Shown here: in pieces, positions 36,050 to 43,002 of the stretch
Numbering within the stretch: position 1 is the stretch's first letter
Layout of the letters: each line of letters opens with the position of its first letter
Source: Fidelibacterota bacterium
GTDB lineage: Bacteria; Marinisomatota; Marinisomatia; SCGC-AAA003-L08; GCA-002719095
Direction: 5' to 3'
DNA: 45,074 nt
NCBI GenBank assembly: GCA_002705575.1
Contig: PAHI01000056.1
Coordinates: forward strand, 1 to 45,074
Program-made: the position numbers and the translations under genes
The notes under the pieces: model-generated
Seen by the model: the letters and a program-made list of their open reading frames with translations, nothing else
Told to the model about the DNA's origin: nothing
The model's database searches: none

Positions 36050-38827
36050 TTAAGAATATAAGCTATTAAGCTTTGGGCTAAATTTTGTTAAATTTATACC
36101 AATAACTGCATTTTCGTATTCTTCGATTGTTGGAATTCTACCTAAGATTGCAGACAAAACTACAACTGGTGTTGAAGCTAGCAATGATTCGCCTTTTTTT
36201 CGGTCCGAGTCTGCAACTACTCTACCTTTAAATAAACGAGTAGAGGTTGACATTACAGTATCTCCTTTTTGAGCCTTTTCTTGATTTCCCATACATAAAT
36301 TGCAACCAGGTCTTTCAAGGTACATCATATTTTGATAATTTGTTCTAGCAGTATTTTTAGGGTTTCTGTCATCAAATTCAAATCCAGAGTAATCTCGTAG
36401 AACTTTCCAGTCACCCTCAGATTTAAGTTCTTCAATAATATTATATGTTGGAGCAGCAACTACTAGAGGTGCATTAAACTTAACTTTTCCATTAGAAGAT
36501 TCAAGATTGCGAAGCATCTGAGCAAGAATCTTCAAGTCACCTTTGTGAACCATGCAAGATCCTACAAATCCAAGATCTACTTGTTTCTTACCTTTATAGT
36601 ATGATAACTCTCTTATAGTGTCGTGTGTATATCTTTTTGATATATCCTCGTTTAAAACATCAGGATCTGCAATCATTGGTTGATAAATTTTATCTAAATC
36701 AACTTCAAATTCAGCAAAATATTTTGCATTAGAGTCTGGTGATAATGGTGGTTTAGTGTTAGACTCAATCTCTTGAATTCTTTTATTAGCTTTTTCAATA
36801 AGACCATTAAGTGATTTATGATTATTATCCATTCCTTTTTCAATCATCATCTCTATTCTGCTTTTTGCAATTTTCAATGATTTGATTAAAGTTTTGCCAT
36901 CTGAAATACATATAGAAGCTTTTGCTTTCATCTCAGCTGTCCAATCTGTAAAAGTAAAAGCTTGGTCTGCAAGAAGAGTGCCAATATGTACTTCAATAAT
37001 TCTTCCTTGGAATATATTTTCACCGCTAAACTTACTAAGCATTTGAGATTGTGTAGCATGAACAACATCTCGAAAATCTAAACTTGAATTCATTTCACCC
37101 TTAAAAGTAACTTTTACTGATTGAGGTATAGGCATAGAAACTTCTCCTGTAGCAAGTGCTATAGCGACAGTTCCGGAATCAGCTCCAAAAGCAACTCCTT
37201 TAGACATTCTTGTGTGAGAGTCACCACCAATAATTATAGACCAGTCATCTACAGTAAGATCGTTTAAAACCTTATGAATAACATCTGTCATTGCATGGTA
37301 TTTTTCATTTGGGTCACGGCCAGTAACGAGTCCAAAGTCATTCATAAACTTCATAAGACGGGGTATGTTTTTTTGAGACTTTAAGTCCCAAACAGAAGCT
37401 GTATGGCATCCGGATTGATAGGCTCCATCGATGATAGGCGAAATTGTTGTAGCAGCCATTGATTCTAGTTCTTGAGATGTCATAAGACCAGTAGTATCTT
37501 GAGAGCCAACAATATTTACTTTTACCCGAACATCAGACCCTGCGTGTAAAACTTTACCTGAAGATGAGCCTAGGATATTTTTGTTGAATATTTTCTCAAC
37601 AGCTGTCAATCCTTGATTTTTATTAAAAATTTCTTTTGAAGTAGCAAATATTTCAGGAGCATCAATGCCTAAAACTTTAGCTGCAAATGTTTGTAATTTT
37701 TTACCAAAAACTATTGCATAAGATCCTCCTGCTTTCATAAACTCCATTTTTTGAGGAGTGAAAGATTCTGAAATATCAATTAATTCTGTGTTATTACTAT
37801 ATAATTTTTTATTTATTGTGTTAATTGTAAAAATGGTTCCAGTTTTTACAGAATATACTTCCTCTAAAACCGGATCTCCATTTGAATCTAGGATTTTATT
37901 CCTATTTTCATCTTTTTTATTAGACCAGTTTTTAAGGTCGAGGCCTATTCCTCCTGTAACGCTAACTGTTGTTAAGAAAATAGGGGAAATACCATTTGTT
38001 CCTGCAACGATAGGTGCAATGTTTACAAATGGGACATATGGACTAGACTTCCTGCCAATCCAAAGAGCGACATTGTTTACTCCTGACATTCTTGAGGAGC
38101 CTACGCCCATAGTACCTTTCTCAGCTATCAACATAATAGTTTTATCTGGATGTTTTTTTTGTAGAGATAAAAGCTCTCTTTGTTTTTCGATACTATGTTC
38201 AAATAAGGATTTTCCATGCAATTCTCTATCAGACCTAGAATGAGCATCGCTACCAGGAGACAGGAAGTCTGTAGAAATATCTCCTATTCCAGCAACATAG
38301 GCTACTACTTTGATCTCATCTTTAATATCTGGAAGTTTAGTGAAAAACTCTGCATTTAAATAGCTTGTTAAGATTTCCTTAGCAGCTTTATTTCCATTTA
38401 AATATGCTTCTTCTAAACATTGCATGTCTGCTTCATAAAGAAAAACTTGATTTTTAAGAATATTTGTTGCCTCTATAGAATTTGATGAGTCATCTCCTAA
38501 AGCTAAGTCTAGAAGCACCTTAATGGATGGACCGCCCTTCATGTGAGATAGAAGCTCAAATGCAAAATGAGGAGGAATCTCTTCTATTGAATAATTACAC
38601 AAAATTATATCCTTTAAAAAATCAGCTTTAACTGAAGCAGCGCTTGTGGTTCCTGGTATTACATTGTAAATAAAAAAATTAATGGAATTTTTTCTATCAG
38701 GATGATGGGTGTCTTTTATTTGATTGATTATCTCATTGAGTAAATTTCCATCATCAATTGGTTTAGGATTTAAGCCTTGAGCTTTTCGATTTTTAATTTC
38801 TTTTATGTAATCTTTGTAAATACTCAT
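36050..38827 (-). CDS. acnB: Aconitate hydratase B (2-methylisocitrate dehydratase)
   Basis: 925 residues with the AcnB order: an N-terminal HEAT-like domain, then the swivel and catalytic domains. GIGDISTDFLSPGSDAHSRS, GSSRMSGVNNVALWIG, SGCHTASVWDL, IIGGDSHTRMSKGVAFG and the [4Fe-4S] ligands in VGSCMVHKG and CNLCMGNQEKA are all visible. It interconverts citrate and isocitrate in the TCA cycle. It is the first gene of the minus-strand group and is divergent from the SDR gene across 192 bases. A 48-base gap precedes the C25 gene. Confidence 0.96.
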   Translation of the reverse strand: MSIYKDYIKEIKNRKAQGLNPKPIDDGNLLNEIINQIKDTHHPDRKNSINFFIYNVIPGTTSAASVKADFLKDIILCNYSIEEIPPHFAFELLSHMKGGPSIKVLLDLALGDDSSNSIEATNILKNQVFLYEADMQCLEEAYLNGNKAAKEILTSYLNAEFFTKLPDIKDEIKVVAYVAGIGDISTDFLSPGSDAHSRSDRELHGKSLFEHSIEKQRELLSLQKKHPDKTIMLIAEKGTMGVGSSRMSGVNNVALWIGRKSSPYVPFVNIAPIVAGTNGISPIFLTTVSVTGGIGLDLKNWSNKKDENRNKILDSNGDPVLEEVYSVKTGTIFTINTINKKLYSNNTELIDISESFTPQKMEFMKAGGSYAIVFGKKLQTFAAKVLGIDAPEIFATSKEIFNKNQGLTAVEKIFNKNILGSSSGKVLHAGSDVRVKVNIVGSQDTTGLMTSQELESMAATTISPIIDGAYQSGCHTASVWDLKSQKNIPRLMKFMNDFGLVTGRDPNEKYHAMTDVIHKVLNDLTVDDWSIIIGGDSHTRMSKGVAFGADSGTVAIALATGEVSMPIPQSVKVTFKGEMNSSLDFRDVVHATQSQMLSKFSGENIFQGRIIEVHIGTLLADQAFTFTDWTAEMKAKASICISDGKTLIKSLKIAKSRIEMMIEKGMDNNHKSLNGLIEKANKRIQEIESNTKPPLSPDSNAKYFAEFEVDLDKIYQPMIADPDVLNEDISKRYTHDTIRELSYYKGKKQVDLGFVGSCMVHKGDLKILAQMLRNLESSNGKVKFNAPLVVAAPTYNIIEELKSEGDWKVLRDYSGFEFDDRNPKNTARTNYQNMMYLERPGCNLCMGNQEKAQKGDTVMSTSTRLFKGRVVADSDRKKGESLLASTPVVVLSAILGRIPTIEEYENAVIGINLTKFSPKLNSLYS

Positions 38828-38952
38828 AATCTTTTAATGTATAGTAAATCTAAATAATTTCAGAAAAATATAGAAGCTTTAACTGTTATTGTAAAACTAA
38901 ATCAGATAGTAATGTGTTATTGGTCTATTTTTAGAATCTTTCAACAAATTGC

Positions 38953-38981
38953 TTGAAATAAACTCTTTTAATGCATAAAAT
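38953..38981 (+). promoter_or_regulatory. Sigma-70-type promoter for the SDR-rhomboid genes
   Basis: TTGAAA (38953-38958), a 17-base spacer and TAAAAT (38976-38981, 5 of 6 consensus) in the divergent gap between acnB and the SDR gene. The start of transcription would be near 38988, about 32 bases before the ATG. The other half of the gap must carry the acnB promoter, for which nothing convincing was seen. Confidence 0.5.
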
Positions 38982-39019
38982 TATTCTTCTAATTATAAAA
39001 ATTAATTTTCAATTTAAAT

Positions 39020-39727
39020 ATGCATAAAAAAATCATTCTAGTAACTGGCGCTTCTTCTGGTATTGGCAAACAACTTTCTATTGAATTATCTAAAAGAAAT
39101 TTTGAGGTTATTTTGGCTTCACGAAACTTAAGTGGGTTACAAGATACTGCTAAAAAAATTAATGCTTTAGGAGGCAAATCTCATATTATTTCTGTTGATG
39201 TCACATGTCCAGATTCTATAAAAAAATTATATAAAAAATCATTAAAAATTGGGTTTGTTGAGACTGTTGTTAATAATGCAGGTCTTGGTATATTTGATAA
39301 GATTCAAGATATATCTATTGAAGATTGGGATTCTCAAATTTCAACAAATTTAAGAGCCTCTTTTTTAATTACTAAGTTTTTTTCAAAACCTATGATCGAT
39401 AGATCTCAAGGTATGATTGTATTTATTAATTCTGTTGCTGGTAAAAAAGCTTACCCTGGGTCATCTGCGTATGTTTCTTCTAAATTTGGTTTATTAGGTT
39501 TTTCAAGGAGTATTAGAGAAGAGTTTAGAGAGCATAATATTAAAGTTATATCTGTTCAGCCTGGTGCTGTAGATACAGGTTTTTGGGATAAAATCGGTTT
39601 CGATTTTCCTCGACAAGAAATGATGTCTGGTGCAGATGTTGCTAAAAGCATTGTAGATGCTATGTTGCCAAGCAGTAAGCTTGTTGTTGAGGAAATAGAT
39701 ATTCAGAGAGTTCAAGGAGATTTTTAA
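39020..39727 (+). CDS. Short-chain dehydrogenase/reductase (classical SDR)
   Basis: 235 residues. The cofactor loop TGASSGIG (9-16), NNAG (85-88) and the catalytic set Ser138, Tyr151 and Lys155 (YVSSK) are complete. ASRN after the second beta strand suggests NADP preference (Arg following Ser). The C-terminal SVQPGAVDTGFW is standard. Substrate unknown; such proteins reduce or oxidise carbonyl or alcohol groups. It is expressed from the promoter at 38953 and is followed 25 bases later by a small exported protein. Confidence 0.9.
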   Translation: MHKKIILVTGASSGIGKQLSIELSKRNFEVILASRNLSGLQDTAKKINALGGKSHIISVDVTCPDSIKKLYKKSLKIGFVETVVNNAGLGIFDKIQDISIEDWDSQISTNLRASFLITKFFSKPMIDRSQGMIVFINSVAGKKAYPGSSAYVSSKFGLLGFSRSIREEFREHNIKVISVQPGAVDTGFWDKIGFDFPRQEMMSGADVAKSIVDAMLPSSKLVVEEIDIQRVQGDF

Positions 39728-39752
39728 GTTTTTCTGAAATTAATATAAAAGC

Positions 39753-40286
39753 ATGAAATTTTTTAAAAATATAGTTTTCTGTTTATTTTTTTATCAGATT
39801 TTAATTTCTGGTTCTAATCAATTTGATACTCGAATTTCTTTTTTAAATTTTGGTCTTGATCTTACTAAGTATACCGATTTTCATGAATTGCATAGGTCTA
39901 TACTTATGATTCCTGTAAATATTGAGATAGATAATTTTGAAGTAGGTCTTTATTTAACACCATTTAACAAAGAGGTATATGATGGCTTTGGAAATTATGT
40001 TTATAATAATTTGATTGATAGTTATTTAGTAAATTTAAGATTACGGTATAGTTCTCCAGTATATAGAAAATTTAATGGTTTTGTAGATTTAGGTTATTGT
40101 GATGGCAACACATATAAATGGAAGGATTTGTATGTTTTGTGGTCTGAGATAGGTGTTTATTATAGGTTGAATTATACAACTAAGTTGTTTATTGGTTACA
40201 AGAAAACTATTAATACAAATGATGCAATTGATATTAATAGTATTTTTGTTAATTTTATTTTTGGACATAGCTTTTTGAGGATTTAA
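39753..40286 (+). CDS. Small exported beta-rich protein, possible outer-membrane barrel
   Basis: 177 residues. A signal peptide (MKFFKNIVFCLFFYQILISG) is followed by alternating polar/aromatic strands such as YLVNLRLRYSSPVY, GFVDLGYCDG, VLWSEIGVYYRLNY and TKLFIGYKKT, ending in IFVNFIFGHSFLRI. Aromatic-rich strands and a hydrophobic C-terminal strand fit a small outer-membrane barrel or a periplasmic beta protein. No named family is recognised. The stop overlaps the rhomboid start by one base (TAATG), suggesting cotranscription. Confidence 0.6.
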   Translation: MKFFKNIVFCLFFYQILISGSNQFDTRISFLNFGLDLTKYTDFHELHRSILMIPVNIEIDNFEVGLYLTPFNKEVYDGFGNYVYNNLIDSYLVNLRLRYSSPVYRKFNGFVDLGYCDGNTYKWKDLYVLWSEIGVYYRLNYTTKLFIGYKKTINTNDAIDINSIFVNFIFGHSFLRI

Positions 40287-40951
40287 TGGACTATATTAGG
40301 TATAATCAAAGTTTAAGTATAACCCAAAAACTAATAATAATTAATGTATTGATTTATGCGGTTATGTATTTATTTAATTTAGAAAGTTTTTTTATAAGAA
40401 ACTTTTCATCTATTGGCGTTGTAAGTGGTACATATAATAAGTTTACAGGAGAAGTAATCAATCAAGTTACCATATTTGAAACCAATCAGTATTATAGGTT
40501 TTTAACTGCAAACTATTTACATGGAAGTCTTATGCATATAATGTTTAATATGATGGCCCTTTATAATCTTGGTGAATTAGTTGAATCTCTTATTGGTAGG
40601 TTTAGGTTTTTTATAATTTATACTATTTCAGGTATTGGAGGGGCATTGCTTAGTTCTATAATGAATATTTTATTAAGGCCTACGGAGATAGTTTATTCTG
40701 TTGGTGCTTCAGGTGCTGTTTTTGGCGTTGCTGGATCTTTAGTTGTTTTAGCTCTTTATAGAAAAAATAAAGGTATGGACTTATTCTATAGAATAAATTA
40801 TCAGCCGCTTGTTTTTATGCTATTTTTAAATCTTCTTATGGGTCAGATGGTTTCACGTATAGATAATTGGGGGCATATTGGAGGCCTTTTAGTGGGTTGC
40901 CTCATAGCATATATATATACATTTGGACATAAGGCTCTAGATAATTTCTAA
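40286..40951 (+). CDS. Rhomboid-family intramembrane serine protease
   Basis: 221 residues with about six transmembrane helices. HGSLMHIMFNMMALYNLG (79-96) contains the H-x-x-x-N motif, GASGAVFG holds the nucleophile Ser142, and WGHIGGLLVG holds the catalytic His197. It cleaves membrane-anchored substrates within the bilayer. The 3' end overlaps the convergent ArsC-like selenoprotein gene by 15 bases. Substrate not known; the small exported protein upstream could be related only by operon. Confidence 0.9.
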   Translation: MDYIRYNQSLSITQKLIIINVLIYAVMYLFNLESFFIRNFSSIGVVSGTYNKFTGEVINQVTIFETNQYYRFLTANYLHGSLMHIMFNMMALYNLGELVESLIGRFRFFIIYTISGIGGALLSSIMNILLRPTEIVYSVGASGAVFGVAGSLVVLALYRKNKGMDLFYRINYQPLVFMLFLNLLMGQMVSRIDNWGHIGGLLVGCLIAYIYTFGHKALDNF

Positions 40952-41287
40952 AATTTTTTCCGGGGGCCTGCCTATACAGGCTTTATTTCCATTTATAATA
41001 ATGGGTCTTTCTATTATTTTTGGATGTTTTGCCATTGCTATAAATAGACGTTCATCGTTTTCCATATCTTTGGCAAGGTTTAGGCTTTTAAACTGTTCTT
41101 CAGTTTTTCTTATAAAGTGTTTTGGGCGTAGGTTAAGTTTGATGCTAATTTTTTTTAATTGCTCTATAGATAAAGGAGATTCGAGATATTTTACAATAGT
41201 GTACTCAACTCTTCTTTTTTCTAGTATTCCAACGGAATCTCGACTTTTTCCTCAACGAGGATTGTGGTATATAATTATTTTACTCAT
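40937..41287 (-). CDS. arsC: ArsC-family (arsenate reductase-like) selenoprotein, Sec12 encoded by TGA
   Basis: Reading the minus strand from ATG 41287-41285 gives 116 residues ending at TAG 40939-40937, interrupted once by TGA at 41254-41252. It starts MSKIIIYHNPR-(TGA)-GKSRDS; in ArsC the codon after NPR is the catalytic Cys12. Arg60 (FIRKTEE), Arg94 (ERPIIING) and Arg107 (GRPPEKIL) sit at the canonical ArsC positions, and no other stop or frameshift occurs. TGA is a normal stop elsewhere in the window, so selenocysteine is the best reading. ArsC-fold proteins reduce arsenate or related substrates with thiol donors. The alternative is a pseudogene with a nonsense mutation exactly at the active site. 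It overlaps the rhomboid gene tail by 15 bases. The plus-strand frame at 41001-41303 is its antisense shadow. Confidence 0.85.
41223..41245 (-). promoter_or_regulatory. Candidate bacterial SECIS hairpin downstream of the TGA (Sec) codon
   Basis: On the minus strand, AUUCC (41238-41234), loop GUU (41233-41231) and GGAAU (41230-41226) make a perfect 5-bp hairpin. AGU (41245-41243) and ACU (41225-41223) can extend it across a 4-base bulge. The loop starts with G, 18 bases after the UGA. Bacterial SECIS elements are hairpins right after the UGA with a G at the start of the apical loop, so distance and loop agree. The stem is short and the 3-base loop is tight. Confidence 0.55.
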
Positions 41288-41319
41288 GCTATATGTATCT
41301 TAATCAATAAAATATTAAC

Positions 41320-41349
41320 TTGCAAGGTAATTAAAGTTAAAAATATTTT
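41320..41349 (+). promoter_or_regulatory. Possible promoter for the Lrp/AsnC-glutamine synthetase pair
   Basis: TTGCAA (41320-41325), an 18-base spacer and TATTTT (41344-41349) lie in the 93-base gap between the ArsC-like gene and the divergent Lrp/AsnC gene. A TATAAT at 41375-41380 abuts the GTG and is too close to serve as its -10. The match is moderate and AT-rich background makes chance hits likely. Confidence 0.35.
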
Positions 41350-41380
41350 GTAAATTAATTAAAAAACCTTAATTTATAAT

Positions 41381-41842
41381 GTGTCTGAATTAGATTCAAT
41401 AGATAATAAAATTCTTAAACTCTTGTGCAATGATGGTAGAGAATCTATTAGTAATATTGCTGATGAGGTAGGATTGTCTCTTCCGGCAACTGCTGGCAGA
41501 ATAAAGAAGCTTAAAGAAATAGGTGTTATTATTGGATTTAAGCCTATAATTAATAGTAAGATGATTGGGTTGGATGTTACAGCATTTATTACTGTTTATT
41601 CTGAATCTTCTAAGAATTTTGAGAAAGTAGTTTTAAATGCAAATTCCAATAAAAGTATAATGAAATGTTATACTACTACAGGAGATGGGTCTCACTTGCT
41701 TTTAGTAAAAGTTGAGAATACTGAAAAATTAGAAAAGCTCCTTAGGATTATTCAGGAATGGCCAGGAGTTAGAAGAACTCAAACTCAAATAGTTTTATCA
41801 ACATATATTAATTCAGATTCATCAACATCAATTAAAGACTAG
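41381..41842 (+). CDS. Lrp/AsnC-family transcriptional regulator
   Basis: 153 residues from a GTG. The N-terminal helix-turn-helix (about 4-62) reads LDSIDNKILKLLCNDGRES, IADEVGLSLPATAGRIKKL and EIGVIIGFKPIIN. The C-terminal RAM effector domain (about 68-140) has VTAFITVYSE, VLNANSNKSIMKCYTTTGDGSHLL and WPGVRRTQTQIVLST. Family members sense amino acids. It is 8 bases ahead of a glutamine synthetase gene, so control of glutamine or nitrogen metabolism, and of itself, is likely (inference). Confidence 0.9.
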   Translation: MSELDSIDNKILKLLCNDGRESISNIADEVGLSLPATAGRIKKLKEIGVIIGFKPIINSKMIGLDVTAFITVYSESSKNFEKVVLNANSNKSIMKCYTTTGDGSHLLLVKVENTEKLEKLLRIIQEWPGVRRTQTQIVLSTYINSDSSTSIKD

Positions 41843-41850
41843 GAGGTAGA

Positions 41851-42882
41851 ATGGAAGAATATACAAAAGCTCAATATATATGGCTTGATGGCTCAGAGCC
41901 TACTCAAAAGCTAAGAGGAAAAACTAAGATAATTGAACAGAAAGTAAAGAGTTTAGATGATTTACCTGATTGGAGTTTTGATGGTTCTAGCACAAATCAG
42001 GCAGATGGCAATGATAGTGATTGTTTATTAAAGCCTGTATATTTCATGCCAGATCCTACAAGGATGGGTGATGGAATTATTGTTATGTGTGAAGTTTTTA
42101 ATGCAGATGGCACAGTGCATGCTACAAATCATAGAGCTAAATTAAGAGATGTCGCTTATAAATGTAAGGATCAAAAAGCATGGTTTGGAATAGAGCAAGA
42201 GTACACATTTTTTGATGGTATTAAACCTTTAGGATGGCCAGATAATGGTTTTCCTGCTCCTCAAGGAGTTTACTATTGTGGAGTAGGGTCAGATGAAGTT
42301 TATGGTCGTAATATTGTTGAAGATCATCTTGAAGCGTGTTTGTTCGCAGGTATTAGAATATCTGGTATCAATGCAGAGGTTATGCCTGGTCAATGGGAGT
42401 TTCAAGTTGGTCCTTGCGGTCCGCTTGAAGTTTCGGATCAATTATGGATAGCAAGATGGCTATTGTATAAAATTGGAGAAGATTATGGGGTTAGTGCGAC
42501 ATTAGATCCTAAGCCTGTTAAAGGGGATTGGAATGGAGCAGGTGCACATACAAATTTTAGTACAAAGTCAATGAGGGCAAAAGGTGGATTAGCAATTATA
42601 GAAGAAGCTTGTGAAAAACTTTCTAAAAAACATTCTGAACATATTTCTGTATACGGAGATATGAATCAAGAAAGATTAACAGGCTTGCATGAAACTTGTA
42701 GCATTGATGAGTTTAGATATGGAGTTAGTGATAGAGGCGCTTCAATAAGAATTCCTATGCAAACCAAGAATGATGGCTATGGATACTTAGAAGATAGGCG
42801 TCCATCTGCAAACATGGATCCTTATCAGGTTTGCTATAAGCTTTTAGATACTATTTGTGTTGATGATAAAGTCACCTTATAA
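41851..42882 (+). CDS. glnII: Glutamine synthetase, type II (eukaryote-like GSII)
   Basis: 343 residues, matching the short GSII form rather than the roughly 470-residue GlnA. AQYIWLDGSEPTQKLRGKT opens the beta-grasp domain, WSFDGSSTNQA (41-51) and WFGIEQEYTFF (111-121, metal ligands Glu115 and Glu117) follow, then NGAGAHTNFSTKSMR (228-242) and RRPSANMDPY near the end. It forms glutamine from glutamate and ammonia with ATP. AGGAGG just before the ATG predicts strong translation. Type II enzymes are not controlled by the GlnA adenylylation loop; the adjacent AsnC regulator probably controls transcription. A strong terminator follows. Confidence 0.95.
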   Translation: MEEYTKAQYIWLDGSEPTQKLRGKTKIIEQKVKSLDDLPDWSFDGSSTNQADGNDSDCLLKPVYFMPDPTRMGDGIIVMCEVFNADGTVHATNHRAKLRDVAYKCKDQKAWFGIEQEYTFFDGIKPLGWPDNGFPAPQGVYYCGVGSDEVYGRNIVEDHLEACLFAGIRISGINAEVMPGQWEFQVGPCGPLEVSDQLWIARWLLYKIGEDYGVSATLDPKPVKGDWNGAGAHTNFSTKSMRAKGGLAIIEEACEKLSKKHSEHISVYGDMNQERLTGLHETCSIDEFRYGVSDRGASIRIPMQTKNDGYGYLEDRRPSANMDPYQVCYKLLDTICVDDKVTL

Positions 42883-42909
42883 GCTGCCAATTTGTTGAAG
42901 TTATTATTA

Positions 42910-42945
42910 AGGCCTCCTTATTAATTAAAGGAGGCCTCTTTATTT
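42910..42945 (+). terminator. Rho-independent terminator after glutamine synthetase
   Basis: AGGCCTCCTT (42910-42919) pairs perfectly with AAGGAGGCCT (42928-42937) around an 8-base loop, followed by a T-rich tail (CTCTTTATTT-like, 42938-42945). This is the only GC-rich hairpin of classical terminator form found in the window. It ends the Lrp/AsnC-glnII transcript and isolates the transporter gene downstream. Confidence 0.88.
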
Positions 42946-43002
42946 AGGTTTGTTCTATCCATATTATTAAGTTTATTGCTATATTTTGTTAATTATTTTA
43001 TT

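Noticed and set aside
37758..38243. Plus-strand open frame of 161 residues opposite acnB
   Set aside because: It is antisense to the AcnB catalytic region and matches no family; caused by codon composition.
41252..41254. TGA as a plain nonsense mutation or as a Trp codon
   Set aside because: A lesion exactly at the catalytic residue with all else intact is improbable. TGA ends many genes here, so recoding to Trp is excluded. Kept as the alternative to test.
41001..41303. Plus-strand open frame of 100 residues
   Set aside because: It is antisense to the ArsC-family frame. Its Leu/Ser/Phe-rich translation resembles no family, whereas the minus strand gives a near-perfect ArsC sequence once the TGA is read through.
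41375..41380. Consensus TATAAT just before the Lrp/AsnC GTG
   Set aside because: As a -10 it would start transcription inside the gene; the HTH domain begins at the first residues, so a later start is not plausible.
42976..43002. TTG start for the SLC13-type transporter
   Set aside because: It adds nine residues with no ribosome site. It cannot be excluded, but the ATG at 43003 is simpler.
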